Shown here: positions 33,428-42,262 of the stretch, one piece after another
How positions within the stretch are numbered: position 1 is the stretch's first letter
How the letters are laid out: each line of letters starts with the position of its first letter
Assembly (NCBI RefSeq): GCF_001689125.2
Contig: NZ_CP015405.2
Span: forward strand, 4,428,501 to 4,492,500
DNA length: 64,000 nt
Direction of reading: 5' to 3'
Origin: Blautia pseudococcoides
GTDB taxonomy: Bacteria > Bacillota > Clostridia > Lachnospirales > Lachnospiraceae
Made by a program: the position numbers and the translations under genes
Notes under the pieces: generated by a model
Seen by the model: only the letters and a program-made list of their open reading frames with translations
Told to the model about the DNA's origin: nothing
Database searches by the model: none

Positions 33428-34285
33428 CTATTCACCGACGCTTACGCGATGCTGTACCAGTTTCCGGTATTCCTTTGGGGAAAACCCTAGTTTCTGGTTA
33501 AACAGGTTGATCAGGCTGTTGCTGCTCTGATACCCCACCTCATAGGCGATCTCCTCCACGGTCATGAAAGTGCGGGCCAGGAGTATTTTGGCTTGGTCAA
33601 GCCGTGTATTGATCACATAATCGATGGGGGACAATCCGGTCTCCTCTTTAAAACGGTGCGAGAAATAATAAGTGCTCAGATTGGCTATGTCCGCCAGTTC
33701 CTCCAGTGTGATCTTTTCCCCCACATGACCTCTGATATAGCGGATGGTCTTTTCTATAGAAGTATCTTCTTTCTGGTTATGCAGTTCCCTCTCACTCAGC
33801 AGTTGAAGCAGTTTGTAAATCCGCATGGAACTGTCAAACATATTTTCAACCCCATCCTGTTCATAAAACTTCACCATATTGTAAATTAAATTTCCAACCA
33901 GCGCATTGTTCTGATTGCGTATCAGCGGTCCGAATAATTTGAGGATATGCCCGCAGATCTCATGGGAATTGGAACCGTCAAAATGGATATACACGAACTC
34001 CAGCCCATCCATTGCCTGGTAATAGTGAGGTTTGGCACAGTCCAGCAGCACCACATCCCCTTTCTTCGCGTCAAAGGATTCCCCTTCATACTCCACATGC
34101 AGAGTTCCTTCCCTGATATAGGCCACAAGAAGCGGCGGGAAATATTCTCTTTTCATAAAATATCTGCCTGTACAAAAATAATGCCCGCACCAGGTAGGAT
34201 AAAAATAAAGCTGCCTGGCTGTATCGGAAGGTGTAAAAGAGAAGCATACGGAACGGGCAAGGACACCGGTATCCACACTTTTCAT
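33428..34285 (-). CDS. AraC family regulator (cupin sensor plus HTH)
   Basis: The protein is 285 residues. The N-terminal AraC-type cupin (EYEGESFDAKKGDVVLLDCAKPHYY) is followed by a C-terminal double HTH (LEELADIANLSTYYFSHRFKEETGLSPIDYV, continuing to GYQSSNSLINLFNQKLGFSPKEYR). The start at 34285 follows GGGAG on the minus strand. The in-frame ATG at 34351 has none. It is divergent from the oxidoreductase-isomerase-transporter operon, which it probably activates on binding the substrate or an oxidised intermediate. Confidence 0.9.
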   Translation of the reverse strand: MKSVDTGVLARSVCFSFTPSDTARQLYFYPTWCGHYFCTGRYFMKREYFPPLLVAYIREGTLHVEYEGESFDAKKGDVVLLDCAKPHYYQAMDGLEFVYIHFDGSNSHEICGHILKLFGPLIRNQNNALVGNLIYNMVKFYEQDGVENMFDSSMRIYKLLQLLSERELHNQKEDTSIEKTIRYIRGHVGEKITLEELADIANLSTYYFSHRFKEETGLSPIDYVINTRLDQAKILLARTFMTVEEIAYEVGYQSSNSLINLFNQKLGFSPKEYRKLVQHRVSVGE

Positions 34286-34374
34286 ATTTTCTTTTCTCCC
34301 TGTCTTTTTTATCTCATTATAATCCCCCCCACTAATAAAAGCAATATCCATGAACTTTTTGGCAAAAACCCATA

Positions 34375-34403
34375 TTTAAAAGCACGCCGTATATGCGTAT
34401 AAT
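34375..34403 (+). promoter_or_regulatory. Promoter of the oxidoreductase/isomerase operon
   Basis: TTTAAA (34375-34380), 17-bp spacer, TATAAT (34398-34403), about 170 bp before the first start codon. The region upstream, shared with the divergent AraC gene, would hold the activator site; no clear repeat was found. Confidence 0.5.
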
Positions 34404-34570
34404 ACAAGTATCAAAACAAACGAAGCAAAATCGAACTCAAAAAATCACCGTTATATCAAAGAAAATGGCCGTTTTCATGGTGGAATAACTGCGTGCAGTT
34501 TAAAAGCATCAAAAGAATAAACAATTTATAAAAAAGCAAATTAATGTGAATTTATCAGGAGGAAAATAAA

Positions 34571-35749
34571 ATGTTAAACGGAGAAAAGAGAATTGAAAGA
34601 CCGCTTCGCTGGGGAATGATCGGTGGAGGAAGAACAGGAAATGTTGGCTACAAACACAGACTGGGAGCATTGAGAGATAACACGGCATATGAACTGGTGG
34701 CAGGAGCTTTTGACCTTGACTTTGAACGCTGTAAGGATTTTGGTATGAACCTGGGCGTTGCTGAAGACCGTTTATACCCGGATTACAAGACCATGTTTGA
34801 GGAGGAGGCAAAGCGTGCGGACGGTGTGGAAGTGGTTTCCATCGCAACACCAAATTTTACGCACTATGAGATCACAAAGGCAGCCCTTAAAGCAGGACTT
34901 CATGTGATCTGTGAAAAACCGCTGTTCTTCAAAGTGGAGCAGGGCGAAGAGATCAAAGCCCTGGCAGAGAAGATGAATAAGATCGTGGGTGTTACATACG
35001 GATTCTCAGGAAGCCAGCTCCTGCTTCAGATGCGCCAGATGGTACAGAACGGAGATTTGGGAGACATTCACATGGTAGAGCTGCAGTACACACACGGTTT
35101 CGCCTGTGATGAGATTGGTGATAAAGTTTCAGAAGGGCAGAAATGGCGTGTTGACCCGGAAAAATCAGGCCCATCCTTTGTACTGGGCGACCTGTCCACA
35201 CATACCTTTTATATGTCAGAATTAATCTGCCCGGAACTGAAGCTGAAACAAGTTCTCTGTGACCGCCAGAGTTTTGTAAAATCACGGGAACCCCTTGAGG
35301 ATAATGCTTACGTTCTGATGCGCTATGAAAACGGTGCCGTGGGCCGTATGTGGGCTTCCGCTGTGAATGCAGGCTGTATGGACGGACACAGGATCCGCAT
35401 TGTGGGATCAAAGGCCTCTGTTGAATTTTCCGACAACCAGCCCAACGAAGTGCTCTATCAGGTTCAGGGTGAGCCGATCCGCAAAATGATCCGTTCCATG
35501 CCCTACCTTTACGATGCGTGCAATGCTGACGAGCGCCTGGGTGCCCTGCATGCAGAGGGGCTTCCGGAGAGCTGGGCAAACATTTATCTGAAATTTGCCA
35601 TAGCCATTGACGCTAAAAACAGAGGCGATGAGGAAACCTTGAAAAATCTTGTTTACCCGGGGATCGACGCTGGTATTGAAGGTATCCGCTGGGTGACAAA
35701 ATGTGTGGAATCCGCTGACAAAGGCGGCGTTTGGGTAGACTACAAATAA
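34571..35749 (+). CDS. Gfo/Idh/MocA family oxidoreductase
   Basis: The protein is 392 residues. The Rossmann fold starts MIGGGRTGNVG, with the family signature CEKPL (catalytic Lys) and a C-terminal alpha/beta substrate domain. Members oxidise a ring hydroxyl of inositols, glucosides or amino sugars with NAD, often at C3, to make keto-sugars. AGGAGG precedes the ATG. It is first of four genes, with two TIM-barrel isomerases and a GPH transporter. Confidence 0.92.
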   Translation: MLNGEKRIERPLRWGMIGGGRTGNVGYKHRLGALRDNTAYELVAGAFDLDFERCKDFGMNLGVAEDRLYPDYKTMFEEEAKRADGVEVVSIATPNFTHYEITKAALKAGLHVICEKPLFFKVEQGEEIKALAEKMNKIVGVTYGFSGSQLLLQMRQMVQNGDLGDIHMVELQYTHGFACDEIGDKVSEGQKWRVDPEKSGPSFVLGDLSTHTFYMSELICPELKLKQVLCDRQSFVKSREPLEDNAYVLMRYENGAVGRMWASAVNAGCMDGHRIRIVGSKASVEFSDNQPNEVLYQVQGEPIRKMIRSMPYLYDACNADERLGALHAEGLPESWANIYLKFAIAIDAKNRGDEETLKNLVYPGIDAGIEGIRWVTKCVESADKGGVWVDYK

Positions 35750-35771
35750 TCGGAAAAGAGGAGGAAAGAAA

Positions 35772-36710
35772 ATGCAGTTAGCCATATGTACAGATGTTTT
35801 TGCAGATTTATCCTACACAGAGATGCTGGACAAAGTAAAATCTCTGGGAATCGACGCAGTAGAGATGACAGCGGGAGGATGGGGTGCCCGTAAACACTGT
35901 GACACAGCCAGACTTCTGGAGAACCCGGCAGAGCTTAAAGTGTTACAGGAGGAATTGGAGAAGAGGGGCATGCGCATTGCGGCCCTGAATACCTCCTGCA
36001 ACCCTCTCTGGCCATCCGGAACAGGGGAGGAGTATAAAAAATCCATGTATGCCTGTGTGGACCTGGCAGAGAAACTGGGTGTTACAAAAATCGTAGCCAT
36101 GGCAGGGCTGCCGGCAGGAAACGAGACGGACACCACACCCAACTGGATCACTTCAACCGTATCATGGCCGGATTTTATGGCCCCTGCCTATGAATATCAG
36201 TGGAAAGTCACTATTGCTTTCTGGAAAGAATTCGCAGAGTATGCAAAGAACCATAAGATTGAACAGATTGCCATTGAGGAATTTCCGGGAACCATGGTAT
36301 GGTCAGCAGAGACCATGCTGAAGCTGAGAGAGGCCACAGATCCCATCATCGGCATCAATCTTGACCCGTCCCACATGATGATACTGGGAGCAGACCCCAT
36401 TGCGGCGGCCCGTGCCCTGAAAGGCTGTATCTACCATGTGCACGGCAAAGATGCCCGCATCGAGCGGGGCCTGGCAGACACAAACGGTATCCTGGAACCA
36501 AAACCTGTGACCAAATCCTCTGACCGGGTGTGGAATTACGTCGCTGTGGGCTGCGGAAAAGACCTGCAGTGGTGGAAGGAATTCTTCTCTGTTCTCAGCA
36601 TGATGGGTTATCATGGGGATATATCCCTGGAGATGGAAGATTTAACTATGTCTGTGGAGGCAGGGGTAAACACCTCGATTGATGCGCTCCGCCAGACCAT
36701 CAGCCAGTAA
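35772..36710 (+). CDS. Xylose isomerase-like TIM-barrel protein 1
   Basis: The protein is 312 residues of the sugar phosphate isomerase/epimerase (AP-endonuclease 2-like) family. Probable metal ligands are Glu in IAIEEFPG, Asp/His in INLDPSHM, His in IYHVHGKD and Glu in ISLEMED. It is likely to isomerise, dehydrate or deglycosylate a keto-sugar produced by the oxidoreductase upstream (22 bp spacing). The reaction is unproven. Confidence 0.9.
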   Translation: MQLAICTDVFADLSYTEMLDKVKSLGIDAVEMTAGGWGARKHCDTARLLENPAELKVLQEELEKRGMRIAALNTSCNPLWPSGTGEEYKKSMYACVDLAEKLGVTKIVAMAGLPAGNETDTTPNWITSTVSWPDFMAPAYEYQWKVTIAFWKEFAEYAKNHKIEQIAIEEFPGTMVWSAETMLKLREATDPIIGINLDPSHMMILGADPIAAARALKGCIYHVHGKDARIERGLADTNGILEPKPVTKSSDRVWNYVAVGCGKDLQWWKEFFSVLSMMGYHGDISLEMEDLTMSVEAGVNTSIDALRQTISQ

Positions 36711-36726
36711 AACAGGAGGAATTAAC

Positions 36727-37641
36727 ATGAAGATAGCATTTGACGTTGATGTCCTGGCAAAGCAGATGGACATCAACCGGATGGTGCATCAGGTGGCGGA
36801 CTGGGGATATGAGTATATCGAACAGTCCCCCCATCCCCGCATCAATCCTTTTTACAAACATCCCCTCTTTTCAAAAGAATGTGAGGCCGAATACCGCAGA
36901 GCCCTAAGGGAGACAGGCGTGGAGATCTCTTCTTTCATTGTGGTATACCGCTGGTCTGGCCCCACAGAGGAGGAGCGCCAGTTTGCAGTGCGCAACTGGA
37001 AGCGTATGATCCAAATCGCCGGAGATATGGGTGTGAGAGTCATCAACACAGAGCTGTCCGGTGACCCAAACAGGCAGGAGACCTGCAATGGTATGTGGTT
37101 TCAGTCCATGGAGGAGCTGCTTCCCATAATGGAAAAAGAAGATATCCGGGTGGAGATCCAGTCTCATCCCTATGATTTCTGTGAGCTTAACAATGAGGCA
37201 TGTGACATGGTCAAATCCTTCCGTTCCAAACATTTGGGATATGTGTATTCATCCCCTCACGGCTTTTTCTATGATGAGGGAAAAGGGGATGTCCGCTCCA
37301 TGCTGCACTACGCAGGGGATGAACTGACCCATGTGCTCTTTGCGGATACCTTTAACCAGACCCTGGACTGCCGTTATATTGCCAATCCCCCGTGGCTGAA
37401 CGGCCGGGGAAAGGCTGACGTGACCATTCACCAGCACCTGGCTATGGGGGAGGGCGATGTGGATTTTGACGGGATTTTTGAGACCCTGCGGGAGATGGAT
37501 TTTGCCAAGAAGCAGCTACGTGAGGATGCGCCCAAGACAGGCGGGGACAACATTGCCTGTGTATCCATGTTTGGATTCCCGGAAAAAATGAATCGGCAGG
37601 CCCCGGAAGCACGTGAGAGGATCGAGAGAGAACTTCTCTGA
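36727..37641 (+). CDS. Xylose isomerase-like TIM-barrel protein 2
   Basis: The protein is 304 residues of the same superfamily as the previous gene but clearly different in sequence. Likely metal ligands sit in INTELSGDP, EIQSHPYDF and the later HQHLAMGEGDVD. The start at 36727 follows AGGAGG. The frame opening at 36679 overlaps the previous gene. Two-enzyme sets of this type next to a Gfo/Idh oxidoreductase occur in keto-sugar routes, including gut C-glycoside cleavage, where one subunit is of this family. The small partner subunit of that system is not seen here. Confidence 0.87.
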   Translation: MKIAFDVDVLAKQMDINRMVHQVADWGYEYIEQSPHPRINPFYKHPLFSKECEAEYRRALRETGVEISSFIVVYRWSGPTEEERQFAVRNWKRMIQIAGDMGVRVINTELSGDPNRQETCNGMWFQSMEELLPIMEKEDIRVEIQSHPYDFCELNNEACDMVKSFRSKHLGYVYSSPHGFFYDEGKGDVRSMLHYAGDELTHVLFADTFNQTLDCRYIANPPWLNGRGKADVTIHQHLAMGEGDVDFDGIFETLREMDFAKKQLREDAPKTGGDNIACVSMFGFPEKMNRQAPEARERIERELL

Positions 37642-37666
37642 GAAGAGAAAGGAATGGAGATGTGGT

Positions 37667-39064
37667 ATGAAAAATGAAAACACTACGGAAATACAGCAGT
37701 CAGGCGGGAAACTGGGCTGGGGAACACGTGTAGCTTACGGATGCGGAGATACGGCCTGCAATGTGGTTTTCGGTATGATCAGTACGCTGCTCACACTGTT
37801 TTATACGGATTATGTGGGCATCAATGCAGCAACCGTAGGATTAGTTATGCTCTTATCCCGTATTTTCGACGGTGTTTCGGATGCCATAATGGGGATCATT
37901 GTGGAAAAGACCAATACCAGGTGGGGAAAATCCAGGCCTTGGCTGCTGTGGATGTGCGTACCTTTTGCAATTTCGGCAGTGCTGCTGTTTGCGGTTCCCC
38001 AGTCTAAGGTGAGCATTCAATTTTTATATATGTTTGTCACTTATAACTTCTGCAATACAGTCTGTTATACGGCTATCAACCTTCCCTACAGCAGTCTTTC
38101 TGCCATGATGACAAGGATTTCATCCGAGAGGGATATGCTGAGTATTGTCAGGATGGGGCTGTCCCCCTTTGGCCGGATCTTGGCTGTGACCTGTACCATG
38201 CCGGTGGTGAAACTGTTCGGAGACGATCAGGCAGCCTGGGTGAAAACCATGGCAATGTGGGCAGCCATAGCTCTTGTGCTCCTGCTTATCTGCTTTTTCA
38301 AATGTGAAGAAAAAGTAGAGATCGAGGCAAAGAAAAACCAGAAAAAGGTACCTGTGAAACATGCGTTGAAAGCACTTGTATGCAACCAGTATTTTTGGGC
38401 AGTTGTGGTATTATGGACTATGCAGAACGGAATTTACTGCATCACCGGAACGATCCTCCCATATTACTGCAAATATATATTTGGTAATGATACCTGGATG
38501 TACAGTACCCTGTATCTGACAGAGACATTATTAATTGTAGCAGTGACTTTTTGCTGTCCTGTTCTGCTGAAAAAGTTTGGGAAGAGAAATATGTCCCTGG
38601 CAGGCATCTGGCTGGCGCTTATGGGTCAGCTTGTTTTCTTCCTGAACCCAACCAGCTTCCCCTGGATGGTCATGAGCTGCATTGTCCGTGCCATTGGACT
38701 TGCGCCGCTGAACGCGGTAGTATTTGGATTTCTCGGGGATGTGGTTGAATTTGGGCAGTGGAAGACACATATTCGTCAGGAAAGCCTGATCTTTGCGGGG
38801 AGTTCCGTGGGTATGAAACTGGGAGCCGGGTTGTCTTCTGCAATTATCACAGGGCTTTTATCGGCGGCGGGTTACATCAGTTCCTCCGCAGGTGCTGTCA
38901 TGCAGCCCCAGTCAGCAGTGGATATGATCATCAATATCTATAAATTCGGACCTCTTGTTGTCTGGGTGACAGTCCTTATAACACTGACCCTCTATAAGCT
39001 GGATAAAAAATATCCTGCGGTCATGCAGGAACTTATTGAGCGTGAGTCCCGCGGTGAGCTATAA
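37667..39064 (+). CDS. GPH (MelB-type) glycoside:cation symporter
   Basis: The protein is 465 residues with 12 membrane segments. It has the N-terminal GPH pattern (YGCGDTACNVVFGMISTLLTLFYTDYVG shortened here to its family blocks) and the conserved RIFDGVSDAIMG and TNTRWGKSRPWLLW segments. GPH proteins import glycosides, uronates or other sugar derivatives with Na+ or H+. The start at 37667 follows a GGAG site. Last gene of the operon, followed by a terminator at 39118. Confidence 0.93.
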   Translation: MKNENTTEIQQSGGKLGWGTRVAYGCGDTACNVVFGMISTLLTLFYTDYVGINAATVGLVMLLSRIFDGVSDAIMGIIVEKTNTRWGKSRPWLLWMCVPFAISAVLLFAVPQSKVSIQFLYMFVTYNFCNTVCYTAINLPYSSLSAMMTRISSERDMLSIVRMGLSPFGRILAVTCTMPVVKLFGDDQAAWVKTMAMWAAIALVLLLICFFKCEEKVEIEAKKNQKKVPVKHALKALVCNQYFWAVVVLWTMQNGIYCITGTILPYYCKYIFGNDTWMYSTLYLTETLLIVAVTFCCPVLLKKFGKRNMSLAGIWLALMGQLVFFLNPTSFPWMVMSCIVRAIGLAPLNAVVFGFLGDVVEFGQWKTHIRQESLIFAGSSVGMKLGAGLSSAIITGLLSAAGYISSSAGAVMQPQSAVDMIINIYKFGPLVVWVTVLITLTLYKLDKKYPAVMQELIERESRGEL

Positions 39065-39117
39065 TAATACATAAATATATGATAACCATAAAGAGGATAA
39101 CAGGTATGCCATAACAT

Positions 39118-39164
39118 CCGGAGGACAGAGCAAGGAGAAATTGCCCTGTCTTCCGGCTTTTCTC
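39118..39164 (+). terminator. Intrinsic terminator of the oxidoreductase operon
   Basis: CCGGAGGACAG (39118-39128) pairs with CTGTCTTCCGG (39146-39156, one G-U), followed by CTTTTCTCTT. Confidence 0.8.
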
Positions 39165-39272
39165 TTGTGCTTCCGGGCAGGCGTGCTATAATAGTGTAAT
39201 GCGCGTAATACTTTAGTACCTGCAGGGGACCGGATGGTTACCAATATATAAAAATAAAGGGGGCATATATCT

Positions 39273-39662
39273 ATGGATATCAAACTGATCATGGCCATTA
39301 TAACCATTACGCTGGCGCTTGTTTTCTATACCATAGGCGTTTTTTCAGAGAGAAAGGCACATACTCTGAAAAAGCAGCATGTTTTTATTTTCTGGCTTGG
39401 CCTTGTCTTTGACACCACCGGCACTACAATTATGAGCTTAATCACAAAAGAAGGCGCTGGGGCACAGAACGGTATGGGGCTCCACGGCATAACAGGTGCA
39501 TTGGCAATTGTTCTGATGCTTTTTCATGCACTGTGGGCAACCCTGGTGCTAGTGAAGAAGGATAAGAAGAAACAGGAGAGCTTTCACAAATTCAGTATTT
39601 TTGTCTGGCTTGTCTGGCTGGTACCTTATATTCTGGGCATGGTCATAGGTATGAACCACTGA
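39273..39662 (+). CDS. Small four-helix membrane protein (HsmA/TIGR03987 type)
   Basis: The protein is 129 residues with four predicted membrane helices and conserved-looking FWLGLVFDTTGTTIMS and GLHGITGALAIVLMLFHALWA segments, as in the small HsmA-like membrane family. The function is unknown. It has its own TATAAT at 39187-39192 and an AAAGGGGG ribosome site. It stands alone between the GPH operon terminator and the metG leader. Confidence 0.75.
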   Translation: MDIKLIMAIITITLALVFYTIGVFSERKAHTLKKQHVFIFWLGLVFDTTGTTIMSLITKEGAGAQNGMGLHGITGALAIVLMLFHALWATLVLVKKDKKKQESFHKFSIFVWLVWLVPYILGMVIGMNH

Positions 39663-39684
39663 CCGTAAAGACAAAATTTCCGGC

Positions 39685-39713
39685 TTTACAAAAAACAGGA
39701 AATGTGCTAGCAT
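39685..39713 (+). promoter_or_regulatory. Promoter of the metG leader
   Basis: TTTACA (39685-39690), 17-bp spacer, TAGCAT (39708-39713), ending just before the T-box leader. Confidence 0.5.
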
Positions 39714-39719
39714 GAAAAT

Positions 39720-40012
39720 TATAGTGGAAACACGAGGACGGAGAGAGTATGTGCAGATTTTCTTTTACAGAGAAGTTCCGGGTGCTGAGAGGAACAAAGA
39801 GGACTGTGCGGAAGATGGCTCCTGAGAGGCGCACCGAACTGTAACCTGACATAAGCAGCAGGGGCAGCAAGGCTGCGACAGGTTCCGCCTGTTACAGCGG
39901 GAAGGTATGCAGGTACCTGATGAGGTCTGTGCTGTGAGGCGCGGATAAAAAGAAGTGGTAACACGGGTGGAAATGCTCGTCTTCTCAGAATGAGGGGATG
40001 GGTGTTTTTTTT
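39720..40012 (+). ncRNA. T-box leader (probably tRNA-Met sensing)
   Basis: The leader has AGAGAGTA near its 5' end, a Stem I-like region with GGTGCTGAGAGGAAC, the T-box GTGGTAACACGGGT (39955 on) and an alternative terminator (39976-40012) ending in eight Ts. An ATG in GAAGATGGCTCC (39815-39817) is a plausible specifier codon, consistent with the downstream methionyl-tRNA synthetase. Uncharged tRNA-Met would favour antitermination. Confidence 0.85.
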
Positions 40013-40040
40013 GTTCCACAGCAAAGTAAAGGAGATACAA

Positions 40041-42011
40041 ATGGACAGGAAAAAATATTATATCACCACAGCGATTGCCTACACTTCAGGCAAACCGCAC
40101 ATTGGCAACACTTATGAAGCAGTGCTGGCTGACAGTATCGCCAGATTTAAAAGACAGCAGGGTTATGACGTGTTCTTCCAGACAGGAACAGATGAGCACG
40201 GTCAGAAGATCGAGATGAAGGCAGAGGAAGCCGGCGTGACCTGCAAGGAATTTGTGGACCAGGTATCAGGGGAAATTAAAAATATCTGGGATATGATGAA
40301 CACCTCCTATGACAAGTTCATCCGCACCACAGATGATTATCATGAAAAACAAGTACAGAAGATTTTCAAAAAACTGTACGACCAGGGTGATATTTACAAG
40401 GGGCATTATGAGGGGATGTACTGCACTCCCTGTGAATCCTTCTTCACAGAGTCCCAGCTTGTGGACGGCAAATGTCCGGACTGCGGACGTCCGGTAACTC
40501 CGGCCAAAGAGGAGGCATATTTCTTCAAGATGAGCAAATATGCCCAGCGCCTGATTGACCATATCAATGAACATCCGGAATTTATCCAGCCTGTTTCCAG
40601 AAAAAATGAGATGATGAACAACTTCCTGCTTCCGGGACTGCAGGACCTGTGTGTGTCCAGGACTTCATTCAAATGGGGGATCCCGGTTGAATTTGACCCG
40701 AAACACGTGGTGTATGTGTGGCTGGATGCCCTGACAAACTACATCACCGGAATCGGATACAACTGTGACGGGGAGAGTACAGAGCAGTTTAAGAAGGACT
40801 GGCCTGCTGATCTGCACTTGATCGGTAAAGACATTATCCGTTTCCATACTATTTACTGGCCCATTTTCCTGATGGCTCTTGACCTGCCCCTTCCGAAACA
40901 GGTATTCGGACATCCCTGGCTCTTACAGGGGGACGGCAAGATGAGCAAATCCAAAGGAAATGTTATCTATGCAGACCAGCTTGTAGACTTTTTTGGGGTA
41001 GATGCTGTGCGTTACTTCGTGCTGCATGAAATGCCCTTTGAGAATGATGGTGTCATTACCTGGGAACTGATGGTGGAGCGCCTGAATTCCGAGTTGGCCA
41101 ACACCCTTGGAAACCTGGTAAACCGTACGATCTCCATGTCCAACAAATATTTTGACGGCATTGTGACCAGTACAGGTGTGGCCGAGCCGGTTGACCAGGA
41201 TCTGAAGGCGGTTGTACTTGGAACAAAGAAAAAAGCAGAGGACAAAATGGAAGAACTTCGTGTGGCGGACGCCATCACAGAAATATTCTCCCTGTTCAAA
41301 CGCTGCAACAAATATATAGATGAGACAATGCCCTGGGCCCTTGCGAAGGACGAGAGCAGGAAAGACCGTCTGGCAGAGGTGCTTTATAATCTGGTTGAAG
41401 GCATCTGTATGGGCGCATCCCTGCTGGAATCCTTTATGCCGGAGACGACAGAGAAAATTCTGTCCCAGTTAAACGCGGCAAAGAGATCCTATGAGGAACT
41501 GGATCACTTTGGTTTATATCCGTCAGGCAGCAAAGTGACAGAGAGGCCGGAAATTCTCTTTGCACGTCTTGATGTGAAAGTGATCATAGAAAAAGTGGAA
41601 GCTATGCGTGCAGCCGAGGCGGCAGCAAACGCACCGGAAGAAGAGAATAAGGAAGAAGAGCCGGTTGTGGATATAAAGGCAAAACCGGAAGTGACATTTG
41701 ATGATTTTATGAAAATGCAGTTCCAGGTGGGTGAGATCATTGCCTGCGGGGAAGTGAAAAAATCAAAAAAACTTCTTTGCTCCCAGGTGAAGATCGGAAG
41801 TCAGGTGAAACAGATCGTCTCCGGTATCAAGGCAAACTACAAGCCGGAAGATATGGTGGGCAAAAAAGTAATGGTCCTGGTGAATCTAAAGCCTGCAAAA
41901 CTGGCAGGAATCTTATCTGAAGGAATGATCTTGTGTGCAGAGGGGCCGGACGGAGAACTGGCACTTATGACACCGGATAAGGATATGCCGGCGGGTGCCG
42001 AGATTTGTTGA
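40041..42011 (+). CDS. metG: Methionyl-tRNA synthetase
   Basis: The protein is 656 residues. It is a class I synthetase with KPHIGNTY (HIGH), a CxxC zinc knuckle pair (CTPCES and CPDCGRP), KMSKSKGN, an anticodon-binding domain and a C-terminal EMAPII/Trbp111-like tRNA-binding domain (about residues 550-656, FDDFMKMQFQVGEI onward). It charges tRNA-Met for translation. The ATG at 40041 follows AAAGGAGA, and the in-frame ATG at 39990 lies inside the terminator hairpin. Controlled by the T-box upstream. Confidence 0.97.
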   Translation: MDRKKYYITTAIAYTSGKPHIGNTYEAVLADSIARFKRQQGYDVFFQTGTDEHGQKIEMKAEEAGVTCKEFVDQVSGEIKNIWDMMNTSYDKFIRTTDDYHEKQVQKIFKKLYDQGDIYKGHYEGMYCTPCESFFTESQLVDGKCPDCGRPVTPAKEEAYFFKMSKYAQRLIDHINEHPEFIQPVSRKNEMMNNFLLPGLQDLCVSRTSFKWGIPVEFDPKHVVYVWLDALTNYITGIGYNCDGESTEQFKKDWPADLHLIGKDIIRFHTIYWPIFLMALDLPLPKQVFGHPWLLQGDGKMSKSKGNVIYADQLVDFFGVDAVRYFVLHEMPFENDGVITWELMVERLNSELANTLGNLVNRTISMSNKYFDGIVTSTGVAEPVDQDLKAVVLGTKKKAEDKMEELRVADAITEIFSLFKRCNKYIDETMPWALAKDESRKDRLAEVLYNLVEGICMGASLLESFMPETTEKILSQLNAAKRSYEELDHFGLYPSGSKVTERPEILFARLDVKVIIEKVEAMRAAEAAANAPEEENKEEEPVVDIKAKPEVTFDDFMKMQFQVGEIIACGEVKKSKKLLCSQVKIGSQVKQIVSGIKANYKPEDMVGKKVMVLVNLKPAKLAGILSEGMILCAEGPDGELALMTPDKDMPAGAEIC

Positions 42012-42027
42012 GCGGAAGATAAAGAGA

Positions 42028-42078
42028 AAATGCCGCGGGTATGTGCTGCATCATGGCACATTTCCCGGGGCATTTATT
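42028..42078 (+). terminator. Terminator after metG
   Basis: A long hairpin: AAATGCCGCGGG (42028 on) pairs with CCCGGGGCATTT (ending about 42075) with one mismatch. The inner ATGTGC/GCACAT stem extends it. Confidence 0.8.
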
Positions 42079-42166
42079 TACTCGATTTTCCAGGTGAGGT
42101 TCTTTTATTGGCAGCAGATTAAAGTCTTTATTTTCAGTAAATATTACAGAAAATCAAGATATATTT

Positions 42167-42195
42167 TTGTGTAATAGGTAGGAATTAGATATAAT
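42167..42195 (+). promoter_or_regulatory. Promoter of the lacI 3 gene
   Basis: TTGTGT (42167-42172), 17-bp spacer, perfect TATAAT (42190-42195). The operator copy at 42213-42228 lies just past the expected start point. Confidence 0.6.
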
Positions 42196-42212
42196 GCACA
42201 AAAAGATATTGA

Positions 42213-42228
42213 CGTGGAACGATACACA
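42213..42228 (+). promoter_or_regulatory. LacI 3 operator, autoregulatory copy
   Basis: CGTGGAACGATACACA matches the site at 43321 at 14 of 16 positions and sits in the 5' leader of the lacI gene, so self-repression is likely. Confidence 0.6.
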
Positions 42229-42262
42229 TGATAGGATTGTACATGAAAAGAGGAGATACAAT

